A stretch of 14,468 bases of DNA from assembly GCA_028700345.1 (NCBI GenBank), contig JAQVSW010000010.1, forward strand, positions 1-14,468. Reading direction: 5' to 3'. Numbering within the stretch: position 1 is the first letter of the stretch; the number at the start of each line of letters is the position of its first letter. Under the pieces are notes generated by a model. It was given only the letters and a program-made list of their open reading frames with translations, ran no database searches and was not told the DNA's origin. The translations under genes and the position numbers were made by a program. This stretch comes from Candidatus Shapirobacteria bacterium. Its GTDB lineage: Bacteria > Patescibacteriota > Microgenomatia > UBA12405. Shown here piece by piece: positions 5,730-12,866 of the stretch.

Positions 5730-7244
5730 TTATTTTACACTAGAGGTCTTAAGTGTCGTCTTGTATTCTAATCTGCGACCAAAAAGAAGTCGGGTGTGAG
5801 AATGAAGTCCAGGTAAGACCGACATTGCCAAGGTAGCAATGGGCATCATTGGCCACTGAAGAATATTTTTAAAAATATTCCAAAAACCTTTCTTTTGATA
5901 TACCGGTCGAAGTTTCCAATCAAGAACAATCAAAATAAACATAGGAATAAGACAAATGGTAAGAATTAAGTTGGCAATTCTGGGTAGATTGTAACCGAGA
6001 GTGGTACCAAAAAAATAAGGATTAAGAGCAACTGGCAAGGAAGTACCGAGGGTCAAGATAAACCAGTTGCTCGACCAAATAAAATGAGTTTGGATTAGTT
6101 TATAGATTCTAAGAGCTCTGGTTAGCCAGGGGATCTCGGGATGAAGGCGAGACTGTTCGATAGCATAGGGAATATCAATCGCTCCCCAGGCGTGGCGAAG
6201 GCACTGATTGTATCGATTTTTTAAAGCTGAGAAATAATTTTTGCCATCAGGAGCATCGACAATGGTAGGTAAAAAAATAGGATTGACTAGAGTTTGGCCA
6301 CCAGTGGCAAAAAAAGTCTGTAAAAAAATATGCCAGTCTTCTGGAATCATGTCAGGATCCCAATAACCAACCGAATCAATTAATTTATAAGAAGAGGAAT
6401 AACATGAGTAATTAAAAAAGATACCGTCGGGCTCCTGAATATTGGCAATATGAATAGCATTACCCATAGTTCCGGTGATTCTAATAAAGGCAGGAACACT
6501 ATTGATATTGTGATGCCAAAAAATTGGTGATTGCCAAAAACGAAAATAACGACTTGGATTTGAGGCAAAATGGTAGGTCAAAGCTGAAAAATATTTAGGG
6601 TGAAAGATAGTATCAACATCACAGGAAGTCAAGGTACAATCTTCAATCTTCAATTTACAATTAGCATTATTAAAATTATGTTTTTTGAAATATTTAGCGG
6701 CCCAGGCTTCGTTGGTATGCTTACCGGCAATTTCTCCAGGTAAATTACTGGGGTGTTCGGTAAAAGTTAATGAGCCAAAGATAGATTTATATTTTTTCTG
6801 AAAATAATTTATTGTTTTTTGATTATTTTCCTCCCCTGCCCTGGCTTCCTGAGCTAAAATTAAATGAATTTTTTTAAGATCAATATCAATTTGAGAAGCA
6901 AGACTTGAAAAAGCCATTTCAATTATTTCTAGAGGCTCTTTATAGGAAGAAATAATAACAACATGGTTGATATCTTGATATCTGAGCCATGAAGCTCTAA
7001 AGTCTTGCTTAAATTTTTCTAGCCAATTGGTGTTTTTAGCTTTCTGAATTTTAAAGTATCCCAAAATGGCCAAAATAGCCGATTTAAAGGACTTATAAAG
7101 CCAATAAACTAAAAAGGCCAAGACAAAATATGCGACAGCCTTTGGCACCAAAAATGATCCCCAAATAGGAAAGAGGATAACAAACCAAGCAAAGATGCCG
7201 GGAATCATTTCATAAAAACGATATCTTCTCGTATTTTTATTCAT
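5730..7244 (-). CDS. Membrane-bound family 2 glycosyltransferase (GT2)
   Basis: A 504-residue processive-type GT2. Two N-terminal hydrophobic segments (about 13-32 and 36-60) are followed by the cytosolic GT-A domain, then helices at about 388-407, 423-442 and 464-480. Catalytic motifs are the metal- and UDP-binding CDVD (D209 and D211), the PEDWH acceptor motif with E302-D303, and Q347-CLR-HAW, a variant of the QxxRW product-site motif of cellulose-synthase-like enzymes. A polysaccharide or lipid-linked glycan synthase at the inner membrane face is likely; the sugar is unknown. Residues 195-203, just before the DxD motif, are encoded by a 28-bp heptamer repeat that looks inserted. The gene starts the four-gene minus-strand unit. 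The ATG at 7244 has no Shine-Dalgarno sequence but lies 14 nt from an extended -10 promoter element. Confidence 0.88.
   Translation of the reverse strand: MNKNTRRYRFYEMIPGIFAWFVILFPIWGSFLVPKAVAYFVLAFLVYWLYKSFKSAILAILGYFKIQKAKNTNWLEKFKQDFRASWLRYQDINHVVIISSYKEPLEIIEMAFSSLASQIDIDLKKIHLILAQEARAGEENNQKTINYFQKKYKSIFGSLTFTEHPSNLPGEIAGKHTNEAWAAKYFKKHNFNNANCKLKIEDCTLTSCDVDTIFHPKYFSALTYHFASNPSRYFRFWQSPIFWHHNINSVPAFIRITGTMGNAIHIANIQEPDGIFFNYSCYSSSYKLIDSVGYWDPDMIPEDWHIFLQTFFATGGQTLVNPIFLPTIVDAPDGKNYFSALKNRYNQCLRHAWGAIDIPYAIEQSRLHPEIPWLTRALRIYKLIQTHFIWSSNWFILTLGTSLPVALNPYFFGTTLGYNLPRIANLILTICLIPMFILIVLDWKLRPVYQKKGFWNIFKNILQWPMMPIATLAMSVLPGLHSHTRLLFGRRLEYKTTLKTSSVK
6635..6662 (-). repeat. Four tandem 7-bp units inserted in the GT2 gene
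   Basis: On the coding strand this 28-bp stretch is four imperfect heptamers with consensus RATTGWA: AATTGTA, AATTGAA, GATTGAA and GATTGTA. It encodes NCKLKIEDC (residues 195-203) in a loop just before the catalytic CDVD motif. The segment is low in complexity and adds two cysteines in an otherwise ordinary cytosolic loop. Confidence 0.75.
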
Positions 7245-7258
7245 TTTGAGACTTAGGT

Positions 7259-7267
7259 ATTATAACA
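7259..7267 (-). promoter_or_regulatory. Extended -10 promoter for the GT2-to-WecA/MraY-like unit
   Basis: On the minus strand TGTTATAAT is a perfect extended -10 element (TGN plus TATAAT). TTAACC at 7283-7288, 18 bp further upstream, matches four of six bases of the -35 consensus. The distance from TATAAT to the GT2 ATG is 14 nt, so the transcript would have a leader of about 7 nt and no ribosome-binding site. This is the strongest promoter candidate in the window. Confidence 0.55.
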
Positions 7268-7275
7268 ATAAGGGG

Positions 7276-7281
7276 TAAAAT
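7276..7281 (+). promoter_or_regulatory. Possible -10 element for the nucleotidyltransferase operon
   Basis: TAAAAT lies exactly 6 nt before the ATG at 7288, the spacing expected for a leaderless message. A second option is TATTAT at 7258-7263, which overlaps the opposite-strand TATAAT and would give a leader containing AGGGG and AGG. No good -35 box supports either, so the choice is open. Confidence 0.28.
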
Positions 7282-7287
7282 AGGTTA

Positions 7288-8058
7288 ATGAAAGAACTTG
7301 ATGCGGCAGTTAGTAAAACGCAAAATTATGCAAAAATATACGGACAAAATCTCAGCGATAAGCAATTATTTTTAAGATTAATTTCAAAAAACAGTCATCA
7401 ATTTACTGAAATAAAGGGAAAAGGGAGCATAAAGGTAACTGAAAATGACTGGGAAAATAAATTTAGAAAAGCAAAATTGTTTAGTGATAAATATTTGAGA
7501 AAAATGAAAGGAATTTTAATGGTAGGGGTGACTGGATCTGTGGCAGCAGAATTTGCCTTTAAGAATGAGGATATCGATCTATTAATAGTGACTCGAAAAA
7601 ATGAACTTTGGTGGTGGCGATTATATCTAAGATTTTTTATTTGGTGGCATAAAATTCCTCACCGAAAATTTGGGGAAAAAGAAAATGCTGATGAATTTTG
7701 TTTTAATTTATGGCTAGATGAAAATAACCTAAAAATACCAGCTTCAAAAAGAAATTTAAAAAATGCGATGGATTTGGTAATGATGAAAGTAGTCTGGGAA
7801 AAAGACAGTATTTATTATAAATTTTTGAAAGATAACCAATGGGTAAAAAATTATTTAGCGACAGGATATAAAGAAAGAATTAAGATAAGTAGAAAAATAG
7901 AGAAGAAGATAAGTAGTAATAATAAAAATAATTTAATGAAAATAATTAATAAAATACTGTTTAAGGGGCAATGCTTATATATGCAGGTGATAAATAAACA
8001 AAAGCTAAATAAAAATGAGATTGATGTAGGACGGGCGTTTTTTCATAAAAATAGTTAG
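7288..8058 (+). CDS. Nucleotidyltransferase-fold protein, unknown substrate
   Basis: A 256-residue soluble protein. The core is GVTGSVAAEFAFKNEDIDLLIVT: the G82-S83-type turn followed by an acidic pair D95-I-D97 is the signature of the Pol-beta/MNT nucleotidyltransferase fold, which transfers NMP groups to small molecules, proteins or RNA. A conserved-looking second block, ADEFCFNLWLDENNLKIP (134-151), may carry a third acidic residue. The C-terminal 100 residues are lysine-rich and probably helical. I cannot assign a substrate. This is not a short toxin-antitoxin MNT protein, since it is larger and has no HEPN partner. The ATG at 7288 begins the plus-strand unit leading to the penicillin-binding proteins and is divergent from the GT2 gene by 43 bp. 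The next gene follows closely after the stop. Confidence 0.75.
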   Translation: MKELDAAVSKTQNYAKIYGQNLSDKQLFLRLISKNSHQFTEIKGKGSIKVTENDWENKFRKAKLFSDKYLRKMKGILMVGVTGSVAAEFAFKNEDIDLLIVTRKNELWWWRLYLRFFIWWHKIPHRKFGEKENADEFCFNLWLDENNLKIPASKRNLKNAMDLVMMKVVWEKDSIYYKFLKDNQWVKNYLATGYKERIKISRKIEKKISSNNKNNLMKIINKILFKGQCLYMQVINKQKLNKNEIDVGRAFFHKNS

Positions 8059-8060
8059 GG

Positions 8061-8072
8061 TACAATAAAGGA
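8061..8072 (+). promoter_or_regulatory. Possible -10 element and ribosome-binding site before the DUF5667-like gene
   Basis: TACAAT (8061-8066) resembles a -10 box and is directly followed by AAAGGA (8067-8072), a Shine-Dalgarno-like sequence. The two compete, since a transcript starting from TACAAT would begin after AAAGGA. If the AAAGGA is used, its spacing points to a start near 8080 rather than the TTG at 8089. Confidence 0.35.
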
Positions 8073-8079
8073 TACGAAA

Positions 8080-8646
8080 ATAAAAATCTTGTTTTTAGCT
8101 TTGTTTGTTTTTGCCCTAGCCGGAGGCATACTTCTAATATCAATCTCTCGTGCTTCTCTGGAAATAATGAGCAAAGAAGAGAGGGAAGGTAGACTAAGAA
8201 CTGAACCGGTAATTATTGATGATGTGGAAATATATAAACTACCCCAAAGTCAGACACTCCCAAAAAGTGGCTATTACTGGCTAAAAGAAACTAGAGACTG
8301 GCTTTGGCAAAAATTTAGTTTTGATGATGAAAAAATAATTCAAATAACCTTAATATTGGCAGATAAAAAAGTATCTGAGGCCAGAAACTTAATGGAAAAA
8401 GAAAAATATAGTTTAGCTCTGGAAAACTATGCTAAAGCGATTGAAAAATTAGAAGACGCCGGAAAACTCGTTAATAATATGGAAAAAAAAGATATTTTTA
8501 AAAGTGAAACAAATAATCAAATTAAAAGAATGACGCAGGTATACAAAAAGATGATTGAAGAAATGGGTAAAAATGATAAAATCGATGAGCAAAAATATTT
8601 GTTACTTTTAGAGAAAGTATATGCGTTTGAAAAAAAGCAAAACTAG
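8080..8646 (+). CDS. DUF5667-like membrane-anchored protein, start codon uncertain
   Basis: About 188 residues. The N-terminus is a hydrophobic signal or anchor (LFLALFVFALAGGILLISI). It is followed by LPQSQTLPKSGYYWLKETRDW and a helical region (residues about 75-130) with FDDEKIIQITLILADKKVSEARNLME and then KYSLALENYAKAIEKLEDAG. This pattern, LP.S..Y.LK..R, a helix of ADKR/K-EA, then a second helix, matches DUF5667, a domain of unknown function found in exported proteins; the match is by eye. The frame has no ATG before the anchor. TTG at 8089 is the first standard start, but AAAGGA at 8067-8072 is spaced 7 nt from ATA at 8080, which would give the classical N-terminus MKILFLALF. An ATG at 8167 would remove the anchor. 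The 3' end overlaps the first penicillin-binding protein by 26 bp. Confidence 0.68.
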   Translation: MKILFLALFVFALAGGILLISISRASLEIMSKEEREGRLRTEPVIIDDVEIYKLPQSQTLPKSGYYWLKETRDWLWQKFSFDDEKIIQITLILADKKVSEARNLMEKEKYSLALENYAKAIEKLEDAGKLVNNMEKKDIFKSETNNQIKRMTQVYKKMIEEMGKNDKIDEQKYLLLLEKVYAFEKKQN

Positions 8647-10762
8647 GAAAAAAAGAGTGGCCAAAAAAGGGTGGAAAAAACTGGTCTGGCCATTATTAAT
8701 CGTAGTTACCGGAATTTTACTTTATTTGCTCCTTAAGGACATACCGAATCCAAAAAAACTGGGATCAGGCGAGTATGCCGAATCTTCACAAATAATGGAC
8801 AGAAACGGAAAGATACTTTATGAAATCTATACTGATAAAAACAGAACTAGTGTAACTCTTTTAGATGTTCCCGATAAAATGATAAAAGCAACTCTGGCTA
8901 TAGAAGATAATAATTTTTATAAACATGTAGGTTTTGATATTAAAGGGATAATTAGAGGTTTATATCGAACCATCTTTCAAAAGAGACTCCAAGGAGGTTC
9001 AACTATAACCCAGCAGCTAGTAAAAAATGCTTTGCTAAGTCCAGAAAGAACCTGGAAAAGAAAAATCAAAGAGGCTCTCCTGACGATAATCACTGAAATT
9101 ATGTACAGTAAGGATAAAATTTTGGAAATGTATTTTAACCAAACCCCTTACGGGGGAATTATGTGGGGAGTGGAATCAGCAGCCAGAGGAATTTTTGACA
9201 AAAATGTTAAGGATTTGAGCCTGGCAGAGGCGGCTTTGATCGCTGGTCTACCAGGATCACCCACTAAATACTCCCCTTTTGCCCATCCAGATGCGGCTAA
9301 AAACAGACAAGAAATGGTGCTAAAAAGAATGGAAGAATTAAAATATATTAGCCAAGAAGAATATGAGAAAGCTAAAAATGAAAAATTAAATTATAAGTTA
9401 AACAGAAACGAGATTAATGCGCCTCATTTTGTCTTTTATGTTAGGGAACAATTAATAGAAAAATATGGGATTCAGAAAGTAACTGAGGGGGGATTAAAGG
9501 TCTGGACTAGCCTCGACTTGGATTTACAAAATTATGCCCAGGAGGAAGTAGCAAAAGAAATTGAAAAACTTAAAAAACAAAAAGTAGGAAATGGAGCGGC
9601 TCTAATTACTGAAAGTAAAAGTGGTCAAATACTGGCGATGGTTGGGTCGAAAGATTATTTTGATAGTGAGATTGATGGCAAATATAATGTCACGACAGCA
9701 CTCAGGCAGCCAGGATCTTCGATTAAACCTTTGAATTACGCCCTCGGAATAGAAAGCGGAAAAGTCACGGCAGCTTCTATCTTTAATGATGGAGCCACTT
9801 GTTTTAAAATTGAAAACCAAAGAGCATATTGTCCCACAAATTATGGCTATAATTATTTTGGAATTCAAAATTTAAGAAATACTTTAGGAAATTCTTTGAA
9901 TATTCCCGCGGTAAAAATGCTTAAACTAAATGGGGTGGAGGCGTTTGTCGCTTCAGCCTCGGCCATGGGAATTTCCACCTTTAAAGACCCAAGTAATTAC
10001 GGACTATCCCTGACTCTTGGGGGGGGTGAAATTTATATGACTGATATGGCTGTTGCCTTTGGCGTTTTTTCAAATTTGGGAATAAGACAAGATTTAGTTT
10101 CAATATTAAAAGTGGTGGATAAAAAAGGAGAGATCTTGGAAGAATATAACTATGTCCCCGGAGAAAGAGTGCTGTCTCCTGAAACTAGCTATATTATTGC
10201 GGATATTTTATCCGATGATGGCGCCAGGAGCATGGTATTTGGCAGAGGTTCCATGCTAAATATCAAAGGACACCCTGAAGTGGCGGTAAAAACTGGGACA
10301 ACAAATGATATGCGAGACAACTGGACAATTGGATTTACTCCGGAAAACGTGGTGGCAGTCTGGGTAGGAAATAACGATAATTCGAAAATGGGTTATCTTG
10401 TCTCTGGAACAACTGGAGCAGCACCAATTTGGAATCGAATTATGACTAAAGTGTTGGAGAATAAAGCTGTTAAAAATTTTACACGACCGACGGGAGTAAT
10501 TACCATGAATGTCTGTAATTTAACGGGGCAGCTAGCTCCAGAAGGTGGTTGTGATTCACATAACGAACTTTTTAAAAAGGAGTTTACGCCAAAATTAAGA
10601 ATCTCTTTGCAAAATAATATTCTTGTTGATAAAACCACTAATCAAATTGTGAAAGAGGGTGAAGATAATCCTAATGCGGAATGGCAAAGCAAGCAGAGTG
10701 TTCAAGATGTCACAGGTGAATGGGTCTGTTTAGATTGTCCGAAAGATGAAGAAAATAATTAG
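8621..10762 (+). CDS. Class A penicillin-binding protein 1 (bifunctional transglycosylase/transpeptidase)
   Basis: A 713-residue enzyme that polymerises lipid II into glycan strands and cross-links the peptides outside the membrane. After a basic cytosolic tail (1-20) and one helix (about 21-38), the GT51 domain shows AIEDNNFYKHVGFD with catalytic E95, QGGSTITQQLVKN (124-136) and LEMYFNQTPYGG. The transpeptidase domain has S366-SIK (SxxK), S425-L-N (SxN) and K557-TGT, so both active sites look intact. The C-terminal tail has a cysteine pair at 632 and 644 and a CLDC at 703-706, possibly disulfide-linked. A run of eight G bases (10019-10026) encodes part of the conserved LGGGE. The start overlaps the DUF5667-like gene by 26 bp and the end overlaps the next penicillin-binding protein gene by 17 bp. 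Confidence 0.96.
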   Translation: MRLKKSKTRKKRVAKKGWKKLVWPLLIVVTGILLYLLLKDIPNPKKLGSGEYAESSQIMDRNGKILYEIYTDKNRTSVTLLDVPDKMIKATLAIEDNNFYKHVGFDIKGIIRGLYRTIFQKRLQGGSTITQQLVKNALLSPERTWKRKIKEALLTIITEIMYSKDKILEMYFNQTPYGGIMWGVESAARGIFDKNVKDLSLAEAALIAGLPGSPTKYSPFAHPDAAKNRQEMVLKRMEELKYISQEEYEKAKNEKLNYKLNRNEINAPHFVFYVREQLIEKYGIQKVTEGGLKVWTSLDLDLQNYAQEEVAKEIEKLKKQKVGNGAALITESKSGQILAMVGSKDYFDSEIDGKYNVTTALRQPGSSIKPLNYALGIESGKVTAASIFNDGATCFKIENQRAYCPTNYGYNYFGIQNLRNTLGNSLNIPAVKMLKLNGVEAFVASASAMGISTFKDPSNYGLSLTLGGGEIYMTDMAVAFGVFSNLGIRQDLVSILKVVDKKGEILEEYNYVPGERVLSPETSYIIADILSDDGARSMVFGRGSMLNIKGHPEVAVKTGTTNDMRDNWTIGFTPENVVAVWVGNNDNSKMGYLVSGTTGAAPIWNRIMTKVLENKAVKNFTRPTGVITMNVCNLTGQLAPEGGCDSHNELFKKEFTPKLRISLQNNILVDKTTNQIVKEGEDNPNAEWQSKQSVQDVTGEWVCLDCPKDEENN
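10019..10026 (+). repeat. Run of eight G in a penicillin-binding protein gene
   Basis: Eight consecutive G bases encode glycines of the LGGGE motif (residues about 467-470). Mixed glycine codons are used at the same site in the neighbouring paralogue, so the run is not required by the protein. Runs of this length in AT-rich DNA are prone to slippage. Confidence 0.7.
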
Positions 10763-12866
10763 TTTTTTTATTTTTATTGGGAAACCTTTATTAAAAATAT
10801 TTAAAGTGCTTTTTAGTTTTAAAATTAAGAAAAATAGCCAAAAAAATAGAAAGAAAGTAAAAAATATTAAACTCAAGAAAAACAGAATAATTAGAATAGA
10901 TAGAAAGAAAAATAATCCTAGCTGGAAGTATCCATCATTATTTTTATTTACTTTATTGGTAACTGCTTTGCTTCTCTGGACATACCAAAAAATATTCGAT
11001 AATTTACCAAATATCAATGAAATTTATAATCCCCCTCAATTGTCAACAAAAGTCTATGATCGTCACGGAAAACTTTTGTATCAATTTCATGAAAATGAAG
11101 ATAGAAGCTGGATAAGATTATCCCAAATCCCCAATGACTTAGTTTTGGCAACTCTAGCTATTGAGGATAAAGAATTTTATGAGCATCACGGACTTAGTTT
11201 AAGAGGAATAATCAGAGCGACAATCTATAATTTTAAAAAGACAAGTGAAACAAAACCCAGGGGCGGATCAACTATCAGTCAACAACTCGTTAAAAACATT
11301 TTTTTTGATGGAGAAAAAAGTTGGGAAAGAAAAATAAAAGAAGCCATACTGGCAATAATGCTGGAGAGTAAACTAAGTAAAAATGAAATTTTGGAAAGAT
11401 ATTTTAACCAAGTCCCTTATGGAGGAAATATATATGGAGTGGCGGAAGCAGCCATTCGCTATCTTGGTAAAAAAGTTGAAGATTTAAATTTGGCAGAATC
11501 AGCATTTTTGGCTGGACTGCCGGCGGCTCCAAGCTCATACTCCCCTTTTAGTCAGGATGGATTTAAACTGGCAAAACTTCGACAAGAGCATGTTTTAAAT
11601 GAGATGGTTGGAGCTAAACTGTTGGATTTTGAAAAAGCGGAGATAACAAAAAAAATGGAAATAAAAATTATTGAAGAAAAAAGAGATATTTTGGCACCTC
11701 ATTTTGTTTTTTATATAAAAAACTGCTTAGAAAAATTGGGTTTTACTGAGGTGGGTAGACGAGGTTTAAAAGTAATAACTAGTTTAGATTACGAAATTCA
11801 AAAAGAAGCGGAAAAAATTGTCAAAGAAGAAGTCGCTAAAGCCAGTAAACTAAAAATTACCAATGGAGCGAGTGTTGTTTTAGATGTAAAAACAGGTGAG
11901 ATACTAGCTCTGGTTGGATCAAAAGATTATTTTGCCACTGATATTGATGGAAAATTTGATGTCACTACTCAGGCACTTCGGCAACCAGGATCTTCAATAA
12001 AACCAATAAATTATTTACTAGCTTTAAAAAGAGGAAAAAATCTCTGGGATACAATTGAAGATAAACCGGTGAGATATAAAATCGCTGGCCAAAAAGATTA
12101 TACCCCTCAAAACTATACGGGGAAATATTTGGGGACAGTAACCCTAAGAACTGCCCTCGCGTCTTCTCTAAATGTCCCCTCAGTAAAACTACTGAGTGAA
12201 AATGGAGTGGATAAAATGATTGATCTAGCGGAGGATATGGGAATAAGTACTTGGACTGATAGATCTCGCTTTGGTTTGTCTTTAGCTCTTGGAGCTGGAG
12301 AAGTAAAAGTAATTGAAATGGCTCAGGCTTATAGTGTCTTTGCTAATTTAGGCAATAAAGTTGAGGTAAATCCAATTTTACAAATTGATAATTATCTGGG
12401 AGAAAACATCTATAAAAAAGAAAAAAAAGTAGAAAAAATTGCCTCTGAAATTGATACATTTTTGATTAATAGCGCTCTGAGTGATAATCAGGCAAGAGCG
12501 CCAATTTTTGGCAGTAATTCTCTTTTACAAATAAAGAGTAAAACCGTAGCCGTTAAAACCGGAACCACCAATAGCCTCAAAGACAACTGGTGTATTGGCT
12601 GGACGCCAACTTATTTAGTCGCAGTATGGGTCGGCAACAACGATAGCTCACCAATGAGTTGGGTGGCTTCTGGAATTTCTGGAGCGACACCGATTTGGAA
12701 TCGGACAATGAGATCTTTGATCGAGAGTAAAAAAGATGAAAACTGGGAAACACCAATTGGCTTATATAAGGTTGAAGCTTGTGGCAAAAACGAATGGTTT
12801 CACAGCGGCAATGAAAAGAAAATAAAGTGTATTTCACCAACTCCAACTCCAATCTTGCCTATTTAA
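10746..12866 (+). CDS. Class A penicillin-binding protein 2 (tandem paralogue)
   Basis: A 706-residue bifunctional peptidoglycan synthase in the same order as its upstream neighbour. It has a longer cytosolic part: residues 1-28 are hydrophobic and basic, 29-58 are extremely Lys/Arg/Asn-rich, and the membrane helix is at about 63-80. The GT51 domain has AIEDKEFYEHHGL (E140), GGSTISQQLVKN (173-184) and RYFNQVPYGG. The transpeptidase site has S416-SIK, S474-L-N and K604-TGT, so it is probably active. The C-terminus carries two cysteines (679 and 695) and ends in a PTPTPILP tail like the linkers of other exported proteins here. Many stretches are near-identical in pattern to the first protein (VGSKDYF, RQPGSSIKP, VAVWVGNND), so the pair arose by duplication. 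The ATG at 10746 lies inside the upstream gene; the end overlaps the convergent gene by 8 bp. Confidence 0.95.
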   Translation: MKKIISFFIFIGKPLLKIFKVLFSFKIKKNSQKNRKKVKNIKLKKNRIIRIDRKKNNPSWKYPSLFLFTLLVTALLLWTYQKIFDNLPNINEIYNPPQLSTKVYDRHGKLLYQFHENEDRSWIRLSQIPNDLVLATLAIEDKEFYEHHGLSLRGIIRATIYNFKKTSETKPRGGSTISQQLVKNIFFDGEKSWERKIKEAILAIMLESKLSKNEILERYFNQVPYGGNIYGVAEAAIRYLGKKVEDLNLAESAFLAGLPAAPSSYSPFSQDGFKLAKLRQEHVLNEMVGAKLLDFEKAEITKKMEIKIIEEKRDILAPHFVFYIKNCLEKLGFTEVGRRGLKVITSLDYEIQKEAEKIVKEEVAKASKLKITNGASVVLDVKTGEILALVGSKDYFATDIDGKFDVTTQALRQPGSSIKPINYLLALKRGKNLWDTIEDKPVRYKIAGQKDYTPQNYTGKYLGTVTLRTALASSLNVPSVKLLSENGVDKMIDLAEDMGISTWTDRSRFGLSLALGAGEVKVIEMAQAYSVFANLGNKVEVNPILQIDNYLGENIYKKEKKVEKIASEIDTFLINSALSDNQARAPIFGSNSLLQIKSKTVAVKTGTTNSLKDNWCIGWTPTYLVAVWVGNNDSSPMSWVASGISGATPIWNRTMRSLIESKKDENWETPIGLYKVEACGKNEWFHSGNEKKIKCISPTPTPILPI

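Noticed and set aside
7288..8058. MNT/HEPN toxin-antitoxin module
   Set aside because: The protein is much larger than MNT antitoxins, and the neighbouring DUF5667-like protein has a membrane anchor and no HEPN Rx4-6H motif.
10730..11017. 95-residue minus-strand open frame across the junction of the two penicillin-binding protein genes
   Set aside because: It is the mirror of the Lys-rich N-terminus of the second penicillin-binding protein, giving an artificial Phe/Leu-rich peptide with no supporting context.
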